64,000 bases of DNA. It comes from Bidens hawaiensis (Eukaryota; Streptophyta; Magnoliopsida; Asterales; Asteraceae). The notes below the pieces were generated by a model. That model ran no database searches. It was not told where the DNA came from and saw only the letters and a program-made list of their open reading frames with translations. The stretch spans positions 682,001-746,000 of the forward strand of contig JAIQDT010001104.1 of the NCBI GenBank assembly GCA_021521415.1, in the 5' to 3' direction. Below, one piece after another: positions 33,590-43,776 of this stretch. The position numbers and the translations under genes were made by a program. The stretch's first letter is position 1, and the number at the start of each line of letters is the position of its first letter.

Positions 33590-35652
33590 TCATTGCCCGC
33601 CACTGTTAACCCCAAAATTTTCAAACCTCAACCCCTAAACCCCAAATCTGTCAAACACCCGCCATTGTTTTCATCTTCACAAATCGAATTTGTGAACCAG
33701 AAAGCAAAAAGGCCAACCTAAACGACCCCGTGCCATCAATTTCATCTTCACCAGCCAAAGGAGAAACCCTAAACAAGGTACTCGGCCATCAATTTGAAGA
33801 TCTTTCTCCACATTTCATGAAAAGGTAACTGCTGGAGCTTTTTATACGTTAGAATAACTATTTGTAGCTTGTCCGTTCTTCAATTATTTAATACATGCGA
33901 TGTGAATGCTCACAAGGTGTTTGTGAATATGCCACTTGTTTTCTTTTTTATTAAGTTGATTTATCTGTGTCTATAACACAAAAAGGGCAATTTGTTTACT
34001 AATATGTGTTTTAGATAGACACTTTAGTTTGTTTACAAAAAAGTCAATTCGTTTACTTATATGCTCTGATTATGTATTTGGATTTTCTAAACATGTGAAT
34101 GATAAACACCTGAATGTCATATACTTTATGTTTAAGTTAGTTTAATAAAACTCTAATTATGTAAGTTTTTCCCTTAATAATAAAGTATAGCAATGTCAAA
34201 AAAGTACCAAATGTCGCTGCAAAAGTGTTAAAGAAACTTGATGATGATGATTTAAAAGTTGAATTTGATGAAAACTTTTTCACGAGGGGTACTACTGCCT
34301 CTGGATATGCTACTTGACTTGGAGGAGGATTGAGGTCAAAGATTTTGAATCTTGACGCGCCAGAATGGTGTGTGTGTATATATATACTATATCATTGTAT
34401 GTTCAAACATATATATTTTTTTATAGGCCCGTACTGAAAGGATGAAAGACAGAACATATTACGAAAGGCGGTCCAATCCGATAACACAGGGGCCGATTAC
34501 GGCTATCTTTATGCATATTAGGTATTGACATTCAGAAATAAGGGTAATTTAGTTTAATGCTAAATATTGTGCTGTTATCTAAGTATAGTAATTTAATTTT
34601 ATAGGTGCATCACCAATTGCCGGTTGATTGTTTAAAGGTGAATATGATGAGAGGGTTAACTTGAATCAAGAGAGTCAAAGTGTCGACACGACCCCATGTT
34701 ATCGTGTCACTAGTTACGCATCCCATGCATCTTACATCGACCATGCACATATTCAGGTAATATTTTTAATTTAGGGGTATGTACTGCTTGGTTTCCAGCC
34801 TTAATCGAAGCCTAAGCCTAAACCAAAGTTTAAATTTATGGTTAAGAGTTTTATAAGCTGATCTTTTTGTACATGGAATTATATCCTGCAAAGGAGCGGC
34901 ATAGTCTATTTGAGTTTGATTTAATCGCCTGAGACACAGGTTGCTGAACTTAAACTTGCTGTTAATTCCAAAACTGCCCTTTCATGAGCTGTCCTGTTTT
35001 TCTAATTGCACTTGACCAAAATTGGTCCATTTTGACCTATTATAAGTAAAATGAATCTCCCAATGTGCAGCTAATTAATTCAAGACTGCCCAAATTACCT
35101 TTTTTTATTTGACCATGCAATCAAAAGTAAAAAAATAATTAGCTAATAACTAAAATTTGTTGCTACGGACATCTAAAATTAGTTCATACTTCACGTGATA
35201 CTATGGTCATTAGTTTGTGTTTTGTTGCGTATATGATTTGTTGGTTGTAGTGAATGTGTACACAATATTTCTACAACAATAGGTTAGATTAACTTTGGTT
35301 ACCAAGAGCATTCTAGTAATTTGTGATTAGTTACAATATATGTTTTGGATATTCGGTCTTGGGTTTATTTGGGTCAGGTTTGGTTTTAGAGGTGAAATGA
35401 AAATACAGGTCTGGATTTTTGTTTCGGGTTTTCGGTTACGGGTTAGTTTCAGATTGGGTTGTTTTTGTTAATATTTGGCAGGTTCTTATGTATAAGATTG
35501 TGGTTTTGTTCTTGTTATTCTAACTTTTTTATTTGTTTTTAGCTTGGCAAGAATCGGGATCTGCTACTGTCGCGAAGGTCGATGGTACGATAATGCGAGT
35601 AATGCCGCCGCTCTTTGATAGATTGCTTAAAGACCGCCCCATGTTAAGTTAG
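33590..35652 (+). pseudogene. Decayed multi-exon gene inside the CACTA element
   Basis: Four short open stretches are bounded by plausible GT-AG sites: about 34191-34374 (Lys-rich, containing KKLDDDDLKVEFDE), 34427-34520 (ERMKDRTYYERR), 34605-34756 (one stop) and 35543-35652 (ending MPPLFDRLLKDRPMLS, then stop). The stretch at 33,590-33,780 resembles a 5' leader. The first piece recalls the start of plant Ptta/En/Spm accessory proteins, which would fit a TNPA-like gene of this CACTA element, but the match is weak and host-gene capture cannot be excluded. In-frame stops show decay. Confidence 0.35.
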
Positions 35653-35829
35653 ATTTATATATTTTTGATATTGTTGAATTCAACAGTTTTTGTTTCGTAA
35701 TTTTGTTAATATAATGAAGCATATTTATAGTAATATTAGAATGCAACAGATTTTGATAATATTAAATGTCCAGATAAAAGTCAAATGAATAGTAATATTT
35801 AAATAGCCAATCAATTGATAAGTATAAAG

Positions 35830-36003
35830 CAGTTCTTGTTTGAAAACCGCTGCTAACAGGCACCGCTTCAAATATAATGAAAATTCACAAACCGCTTTAA
35901 AGAGACCCTAAATATCAATTAACAGCGACACCCAATACAGCGGTTTCAAACCGCTTCAAAGAAAGCTTATAACCGCTTCTAAGAGCCATGTTCTGTAGTA
36001 GTG
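35830..36003. repeat. Right subterminal repeats of the CACTA element
   Basis: ACCGCTTCAAA, ACCGCTTTAAA, ACCGCTTCTAA and ACCGCTGCTAA variants, mirroring the left end, up to the terminal TAGTAGTG. Confidence 0.75.
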
Positions 36004-36006
36004 TTA

Positions 36007-38830
36007 CATGAGTAATATACCTTTAAAAAATTTCTTAAATAATATTAATAAAAATCGGAGTTTTTTTTTTTTTTGAAAGAGCAACAAATTATCATTACAA
36101 TAAGCTAGCCAAAGAAGCACAAAATCTATATATTTTAAATACAGTATGATTTTAAAATTGTTTTATTTATGTACTTTCTTTGATGTTAGTGATCTCTAAT
36201 TCTATATGGTTGAAGTGAGATATCTAACTATTTCAATTTAAAGATGAATGGTTTTGGTTTTAAATTCCACTTGTGATAAAATAAAAGAATAAATAAAATA
36301 TAGGGGATTATAAGTTGAGCATTCTTACATATAATTGGTACTAGCCTTTGAACCCGTGTAATACACGGGATTTGTCAAAAGGCAAAAATAAATAAGTTCT
36401 ATTATTTTAAAAAAATAAACAAAATTAAAGGTAAACATAAATTAAATAAATGGTATGATATTTTAATTGTGATTCTTAAAATACTTCTCATGATTGAAAT
36501 TATGTGTAGCTTAACATACCATATAATAAATCTAAACAATTCATTGATGATGATAAACCGAGTTGCTATAAATGCAAGGTCTTACACAAGTCTCTGAGGC
36601 TATATTAGTTTTTTTGAAGTTGATTTGAAATGAACAAAAGTCACCATTTTTTAAAATGGCCAATGCGTATTCAATGATTGCCTCATATCAAATCAGAACG
36701 AAACATGTGATACAATTGTAGTTCGAAATGCGACAAACACAATTTGGTAGTAGGATTGTATGTCCGAAAGATGTCTTCACATTTAACACAACATGTGATA
36801 CAAATTTTGTATACAAAGAAGTATTTTCAAATTTGTAATTATCATTTTAAGGTCTCATTTACCATGTAAATTAATGTATTAGACAAAGTAAACGATTTAT
36901 GAATTATAAATTTTTCACATTTCACAACTTATAAAATGTATCTTTTTCATGTTTCACTACGTGTACTACACATGGTGGATAATATGAACTTAATGTAATT
37001 TTTCGTGTTACAATGTTTAAAAGATGATGATCAATGTGCATATAGACACAATAATCTAGAGTATAATGTCATCAGATTACATATATGCACACCTAAATAT
37101 ATATTTTATGCAATGTTGAAAAACCACAACCAACCCAATAATTGATTATATTTAGCATCAATTCTTCTTAAATGGTGATTATAAACGTGGCATGTATACA
37201 CCTTTAAATAGTTAATAAAATCCATCTAACTATGCTATAACCCAATTGATAAAATGGTTTTGACTAATGGATAGTTAAGATGAATAAGATGAGATATTAG
37301 GAATTATGATGAAAAATTAGGCCACGAGTGAATGCATGCTTGATACCCAAGCATCAACAATTTCTTTTATTTGTAGAGTAACATAAGATTTGTTTTGTTG
37401 AAATTGATTATGTAATAAATGTTTATGAAATAAAAAAAAAATGAAATTTATAGTTTCCAAAAAAGAAAGAATTCGGTTTTATAACTTTTTAGAAAAAATA
37501 TGAACTACAGGGCTCCAAATTTCTTTAGGTATAACTGATCATTGTTTAAATGCTTAAAAGTCTTTTTTAGAATGACTGCGTATAGAATATTTAATTAAAG
37601 ATACAAAATTAATAATCACATTAATTGGAAATTTAAATTAAATAGCATAATTAAAATTTTATATATATGAAGTAAGAAGTCTTGTATAATTCAAACTGAA
37701 TTCACGAGTCCTTATTTTTAAAACATGTGTTGACATCTTTAATAAGATGTAATGTATTCATTGAGCAAAATTATGTTTTAGGTTTTATATTATTGTAAAT
37801 AGTCATTAATGTATGCATTATATCTTGAGATGTAACTCATGGGTTAAACCATTTTCATCAATGACCCATAGATAGCATAAGTTAAGGAGAAGAGAGATTA
37901 GAAGATTAGTATGGAATTTTAATCTAGGAATGAATGTGGTTAGGACACATAGGCATCATTATTTTTGTTTATTAGTATTGTAAGATTTCCTAAAAATAAA
38001 ATGGAGATAAACAGGACGGGGCGATACTCGTTAGTGATGTAAATGGCCATTTAAAAATTTTTACTTTCTTTAATGAAAACTCATGCATCCTAAATATAGT
38101 TATATATCTATACCATTTGTCTACGAGACTAAACGTCTATCATCATTTAAGAGAGTTACGATTTCAATAGGGTTGTGCAACAAAAAAGAAAAACAAAGAA
38201 AGAAAAATTAAAAACCAAACCCTATCTATAACCGGAAAAACTAAACTGAATTGTGAATACAGTTTCTGATCGGTTCCTAATTGTATCCGAATTTGTGAAC
38301 TCAATTTTCAATTATCAGTTTCACAAATCTTGCTTATCTGGATAACTGAACCAAATATAATCGAATAAACCAAATAATAACCATCTAAATTGGATAATTC
38401 AACCGAAAAATCAAATAAAATGGTTCGGTTTCCGTATATAAAACTTATCTCAAATGGTGCTTCAAATAATTTGATTTTTTGTTAATTGAAACCGTTTCAT
38501 TGTTTGGAGCACCGTTTAGAGATAAATAATTCTACATCAATCAACCTGTATACTCTTTATGATTAAAATCCATATAACATCAGTTTTAAATTCAGAAATG
38601 ACTAAATGGAATTAAGTTTTTTTTAGCGAAAGTTAAGTGGAAAAAATAATAGGGTGAAAAGTTGGACCGTGACAAGAATTTTTTAAGGTAAGATCATTAT
38701 TGATAACTAAGAGAACTTCAAAAACAAGGCACAAACTCAAACTAGATAACTAAGCGAGCTATATTTGTGGCTCAGGCTCGGCTCCAACACACACACACAC
38801 ACAAAACTCTGCTTATTTCGAGTTTTCATC
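36007..38830. other. Intergenic, no gene recognised
   Basis: Very AT-rich. It contains a perfect CCCGTGTAATACACGGG hairpin (36353-36369) and a block of AACCGAA/TAATCGAA-type repeats at about 38,210-38,440 with a possible hAT-like left end TAGGGTTGTGCAAC at 38168, for which no right end was found. No coding frame. Confidence 0.45.
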
Positions 38831-38838
38831 GATTCAAC

Positions 38839-39409
38839 GTGGTGTGCACGAGTCGGTTTGGGACGGTTTATGGTCACACCCATAACCATAATCGATACGC
38901 TGGTCAGTAGATAACCATAACCATAACCAATCCGTTATGACGGTTTCAGTTAATCAGTTTTGAAGGTTATAACGAGTCGGTTATAGGTCGGTTAACCATA
39001 ACCAAAACAATGTATTGGGCATAAGAGTTTGGCACCAAATATTATAAAACTGACATGATATAATTCAACAAATATGTAATTCATAATATTAATACCAAAT
39101 ATTAAATCTAACGGAATTTAAGTTAATTTGATAACAAAGTTGAACCGAAAACATCAAAATGGTATAATCCGGCAATATGTTTACTGAAAGTAAATTCCAA
39201 ACATATTGTTGGTTAAATAAATGGGTCAGTTCGATTATGACGGGTTCAGAAGTATCTTTAGCCAAAACCGACCCGCATTTGACGGTTTTCAAAAATTCAT
39301 TAAGACAGACCAACCGGTTATATCGGTTATCGGTTAAAATCGATACAGTTATAACTTATAACAGTTATGATTTAGATAACAGTTATAACATTTAAGTTGC
39401 TCACCCCTA
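38839..39409. mobile_element. hAT-type MITE with GGTTATAACC degenerate core
   Basis: 571 bp. A perfect 8-bp duplication GATTCAAC flanks it (38831-38838, 39410-39417). The right end in reverse complement is TAGGGGTGAGCAAC; the left end GTGGTGTGCACGAG has lost its first two bases. The interior is full of GGTTATAAC, ACCATAACC and ACGGTTT variants. Its right end lies 482 bp upstream of the Dof start codon, so it may contribute to that promoter region. Confidence 0.8.
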
Positions 39410-39551
39410 GATTCAACCATCTGGTTCATGAAAAACAACTACGATTATTTAAACACAATTCCTGGTTACCAACTAATCATGCTCAAAAGCAAATATTTGT
39501 AACTTAGAGAGTAGCATACTATGCTGGCAAAAACTTCACCAACACAGTTTC

Positions 39552-39624
39552 CACGTGTACACCATGTCATAACGACACGTCACTAAATATCCCTTGCTTG
39601 TAACAAGAGACTAAGTGGGCCCAC
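39552..39624 (+). promoter_or_regulatory. Upstream motifs of the Dof gene (G-box and TCP-type site)
   Basis: A CACGTG G-box lies at 39552-39557, an ACGT core at about 39576, and the palindrome GTGGGCCCAC at 39615-39624, which fits a class II TCP site. They lie 270-340 bp before the ATG and outside the adjacent MITE. No clear TATA box was found at the usual distance. Function is inferred from motif only. Confidence 0.4.
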
Positions 39625-39891
39625 AGAGACACTCTAAGACCCCACAAAACAGACTGAACTTTCGGTTTTTCCCAAAACATCATCCTATCAACATCAGTCA
39701 GAGTTGTGATTCATCCAACGGCCTCGATGACACACCACAAAAAGCAAGCATGAGATCAGACCCGTCTATCATGTGGGTCACTGACCGGTGCCCACCACGC
39801 CTTACTTTTTCTTCCTTCTTATTCACATTCCATTCCATCCACCACCATTGCAACCTTCAATTCATATCTACACACTTACTGTGATTATCAA

Positions 39892-41772
39892 ATGGGTTTA
39901 ACGTCGCTTCAAGTTTGCATGGACTCACCGGACTGGTTTCAGGTACATATATACTTCTAGCTTGTTAAAATTCAAACTACTAATAACCGTGAAAAATGTA
40001 TAAACACTTGTACAAACTTTTTCTTTAAATCCGCGGTTCTACAACTAATAACCGTGAGAAAGGTATAAACAAGTGTAGTAGATAGTGGTTATCAGAAATA
40101 TTTAAGAAGAGAAAGAGATGCTTAATAAATAATTACATGATCATATCTATAGGGAACATATAAAAGTGCTTATATGATTTTCGTATTATCAACTTAAAAG
40201 ATGTTGAACAACTATATATTTTCTAAGATACAAAAGAATACTATATTTTTTAAATTTAACATTTTTTACTTTAACATAAAAACTTTGTGTTTCTTTTGTA
40301 TTTTGATTTCAATATATACCTTTAAAAAAAATATTTACAATAACAATGATTAAGATGTACAAAGAGGTAACAAAATATATCTTTTTATATTTCCTACATT
40401 TGGAATGGGTAACACTAAGAATTACGTTTTGTTTAGCAGTAAAACCAGTCTCACGCACAAAACAGTTAGATCTACTTTTAAATCTACATCACTTGTTCAC
40501 GACAGGACTAGAAAGATCACAACCACTAACATAGTGGTAACCAAATATGAAAGAGAGAAAGAAATTAACCTAATTATATTGTCATATGTCATATAAACAT
40601 GTTATCCATCACATGTAAGAAATATATAAAACTGCTTATTTAATTTTGGTATAACTATAATTAACAACTCTATATTTCTATATGATATACCATATAATAT
40701 TATAGTTAACAATTTTTAGTTTTTTACTTGCAATAGGTGTTTCTTGGATTTCAAAAACTAACAACTTAGTAAATAAAAAAAGTATAGACTTGTCTTTATT
40801 TCTTACACTTGGAATGGAATGTTAATTTGAAAGTACAATCCTACCTGACACAAATTCTGATGACTACTTTATTAATATCACAACTTCTAGGGCACAATTC
40901 CTGAGGAAATAGGAATAACAGATTCATCATCACCATCAGCAACTACTGATCACAAACTTGCATGCTCCCAGCCGTTAATGGAACGCAGGCTTCGACCACC
41001 ACAAGACCAACCTCTCAAATGCCCGCGTTGCGACTCCACACACACCAAATTCTGCTACTACAACAACTACTCACTCACCCAGCCACGTTACTTCTGCAAA
41101 GCCTGCCACCGCTACTGGACCAAAGGCGGCACGCTTCGTAACATTCCCATTGGTGGCAGGTGCCGAAAAACCAAGAAAGTTACGTCCAATTCAAAGAAAT
41201 CCACCTCCGCCTCGGCCACTGCTAGTGCTAGCATCCACCACCACCCGCAAAACTTAAATATGATCAACATTAACCCTAACCCTAACCACCAGTTGATTAT
41301 GAACTCAAGGGATCTTCAACTGTCCTACCCGGAAACATCCATGCAGTTTTCTGGGTCGAATTTGTTTGGGATTGGGAATGCAAGTAATAATAATATTGCT
41401 ACGACTACGAGTTTTATGTTTGAAAATCTGAGTGGTGGTGGGAGTCAGTTTATAGGGATGGGTGGTGTAAATCATCATGTGATCAATCAAAGCTATCAGG
41501 GTGGGAATCTTTGTTCGCCGTTCGGAGGGATGACACTCGATTCGATTAATAATCCTTTTTCGCAAAGAGGGTTGATTACATATAATCATAACGAGAATGA
41601 TGTAAAGCCGAATCTTTTGGCTTTGGAATGGCAAGACAATGATGATAATATTAATACCGGAGTAAGTGCAACTTCGGGTGGTGGTAATGGTGGGTATATG
41701 ACGGGTTTAGGGTCATCGTGGGGCGGGTTAGTTCATGGGTATGGACCATCGACGACGAACCCATTGGTGTAG
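39892..41772 (+). CDS. Dof zinc-finger transcription factor (HCA2/DOF5.6-like N-terminus)
   Basis: Two exons, 39892-39942 and 40891-41772, with a 948-bp GT-AG intron, give 310 residues. Exon 1 encodes [17 protein letters not shown], a conserved N-terminal motif that I recall from the HCA2/DOF5.6 group. The single Dof finger (about residues 61-110) has the four zinc cysteines C61, C64, C86 and C89 in CX2CX21CX2C spacing, followed by [13 protein letters not shown]. Two usually invariant positions differ: CKACHRYW has His for Arg, and [10 protein letters not shown] has Arg for Gly. The rest is Asn-, Ser- and Gly-rich, ending near a Trp-containing [11 protein letters not shown] segment. Dof proteins bind AAAG sites in nuclear DNA; HCA2-type members act in vascular and cambial development, and that role is inferred here. 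A Harbinger element follows 168 bp after the stop codon and may overlap the 3' UTR. Confidence 0.9.
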
Positions 41773-42250
41773 TAAGTTTGGAGTTTTAAAAGATGACTGC
41801 TTTGGTGGAACTTGGATCTTGGTTTATAATATTATTATAATTAGTGGTGGTGTTATTTTACTTGACATTCAGGATGGTAGGATTTTGTGACATATCCAGA
41901 AAGATACTTAGTGTGTTTTTTAATGTTTCTTTTGAACTAAGGCTGAGGGGTGTGGGGGGCTCTAATGGGGGCGCGAGTGGGGGCTCCAGCCAATAATATT
42001 ATGACGTGTGGCAGAGAGAGAAACTGGATAAGGGGGGGGGGGGGGGTTGGAGCCCCCGCTGGAGCCCCTGGCCCTGGTGTGGAGGGGCTCCAGCAGGGGC
42101 TCCAGCGGATTTTTTTTTTATTTTTTTATAAATGTATTAAAAAAACGTATTATTAAAAAAACTCATAAATTATTTAAAAAAACAAACATTAATTAAAAAA
42201 AAACATTAATATCTAAAAATAAAATAAAAATTAAAGTACTAAAAAAAACA

Positions 42251-43416
42251 TTATTCTAATTCTTCGGCTTGGTCTTCTTCGATCAACATCTTTCGAATAC
42301 GTTCCTTTTGCTTTTCCATTAGCATTTGATCGACCGGATTTAGGTTATTGAAGTCTCTAGTAAGGAAGTCCAAATCTCTCATTCGACTTTTTTCCTTTTT
42401 GTCATTAGAGACCACCTCCATGGTTTTGTTGAATTTATTGAGGGATTCAACAAGATTGGCGATGTTTACGGCTTCCCCCTCAGCCGGTTGTTTCCCCTTG
42501 GCGTCCCGTCCCAATGGCCGCCTCCTCGGCGGTGAAGACGTTTCCTCCCCCGCAATGTTTAGGTCGAATCCAACGCGGCAATCCGACCCGATTGAAGTGC
42601 TATACGCTCCAGACGAACTAGTTTTAGTCCGTTTCGGCCGTACTTCCGCATCAACGTCCGGCGCCACCAGCTCAACCCACTTGGAACACCTTTTCAACCT
42701 CTCCCACAACTTTACATCGTCCCACGTCTTCACCGTCCCATACCTCCGCAAACACTCCTGCTTCCACTCTTCGACAGTGAAATTGTAAACCGCCAAATCA
42801 TCACTGCCACTTGGTCTCATACGACCGCTGTTCCTGTTGAAAAGATTAGTAAACAAGCCGACAAATTTTCTGATTTCGGACCACCGACCCGAAATCATAT
42901 CGGCGTTCCGCTCTGTACTCCCAACGAGCGTATAGAACGTCTCCCTAACCTTTGTCCAAAAAATCTTGCTCTTTTGGTAGTCGGCTGCAAAATGAATAAA
43001 TAAATTTGTAAGTCATTTAACTTTTTTATTTAACTTTTTTATTAAAAATCATTTTTAAAAACGTTAAAACAATTACCGCAACGGCGATCCTCAGAAATGA
43101 CTATCCAAGCCCGACACAAGGCTTCCTTCTCATCCGATGACCACGGAGTGGTTTTCCGTTTCGTCCTCGGAGTCGAAGCCGGTCCCGACCCGTCCGTTGC
43201 AACTTGTTTTTTCCGGTGGACGCGTCTTCTTTGTCCGGTAGCTTCACCGTGTGATTCTTGTGTCTCCGGAACAACAAAGTTAGGAGACGGTTGTATGTTG
43301 GATGGTTGAAAGCCGGATGATTGTTGCGGCTCCGAATAAAACATCGGTTGGTCCGGTGACGACCATAAATCGTCAATATAATCTGAATCTAGGTTTGGGT
43401 ACCAATTTCCAGCCAT
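42251..43416 (-). CDS. Harbinger ORF1 protein (Myb/SANT-like, NAM-associated type), intact
   Basis: Exon 1 is 43416-43077 and exon 2 is 42984-42251 (minus strand), joined across a 92-bp intron with a GT donor and TTTTGCAG acceptor. They give 357 residues with frame kept. Residues 1-60 are acidic and Pro/Ser-rich; 63-88 are basic (RRRVHRKKQ, RTKRK), a likely nuclear signal. About 90-160 form a Myb/SANT-like fold (PWSSDEKEALCRAW, FWTKVRETF, SGRWSEIRKFV). About 170-215 match the region ending LKRCSKWVEL. A second basic stretch and a charged C-terminal helix follow. In PIF/Pong/Harbinger elements ORF1 works with the DDE transposase; none is encoded here, so activity would need one in trans. Database labels such as 'glutathione S-transferase T3-like' for such proteins are misleading: no GST fold is present. 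Confidence 0.85.
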
Positions 43417-43526
43417 GTTTTTAAAAAAAAGTTTGGAAGATGGGTTGATTTTGGGTTTTTTTTTGAAGTTGTGGTAATTGTTTTATGTGATTTTGGGTGT
43501 GGTAATTGTTTTATGTGATCTTGGGT

Positions 43527-43535
43527 TTATATATA
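43527..43535 (-). promoter_or_regulatory. Candidate TATA box of H1 copy 3
   Basis: Minus strand TATATATAAA about 110 bp before the ATG at 43416. The leader between them has a 27-bp tandem repeat (AAATCACATAAAACAATTACC type). Copy 2 has a similar TATATAATACCCC motif, also repeated. Confidence 0.45.
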
Positions 43536-43776
43536 GGAAGAACACATTTTTTTTTATTAAATTAAAGAGCCCAACGGCTCATTTCTCATGTCCCAACGGC
43601 TCTTTCACGTCTCCCAATGTCCCTTTACGCCATATTGGTCCCGCTAAGGGGCTTGCGCCTGCTTTGAATTCCGTGCTTGCGCCCCTCTCGCGCCCCGGGG
43701 GTGTGGTGCTAGCGCCTGGGGGCGCGAGCGGAGGGGCTCTAGCGCCCCCGCTGAAGCCCCACACCCCTCAGCCTAA

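Larger units (their letters stand above)
31014..36003. mobile_element. CACTA (En/Spm-type) element with nested insertions
   Basis: 4990 bp starting CACTACTATAGAA and ending TTCTGTAGTAGTG, flanked by TTA (31011-31013, 36004-36006), as expected for a CACTA element with a 3-bp TSD. Both ends carry many copies of ACCGCTTCAAA/ACCGCTG in subterminal position, the arrangement that TNPA-like proteins bind in En/Spm. Inside are a hAT MITE, an Athila-type LTR fragment, a TCCGGAT repeat block and a decayed multi-exon gene. No readable TNP2/TNPD transposase was found, so it is probably non-autonomous. Confidence 0.85.
41941..43773 (-). mobile_element. Harbinger ORF1-only element, family H1, copy 3 (intact ORF1)
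   Basis: 1833 bp with ends GGCTGAGGGGTGTGGGG on both sides, flanked by TAA (41938-41940, 43774-43776). Orientation is opposite to copies 1 and 2. Near the right end of the gene it has a run of 15 G (42032-42046) where copies 1 and 2 have at most 6. The ORF1 gene is unbroken, so this is the best-preserved copy. Confidence 0.9.
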
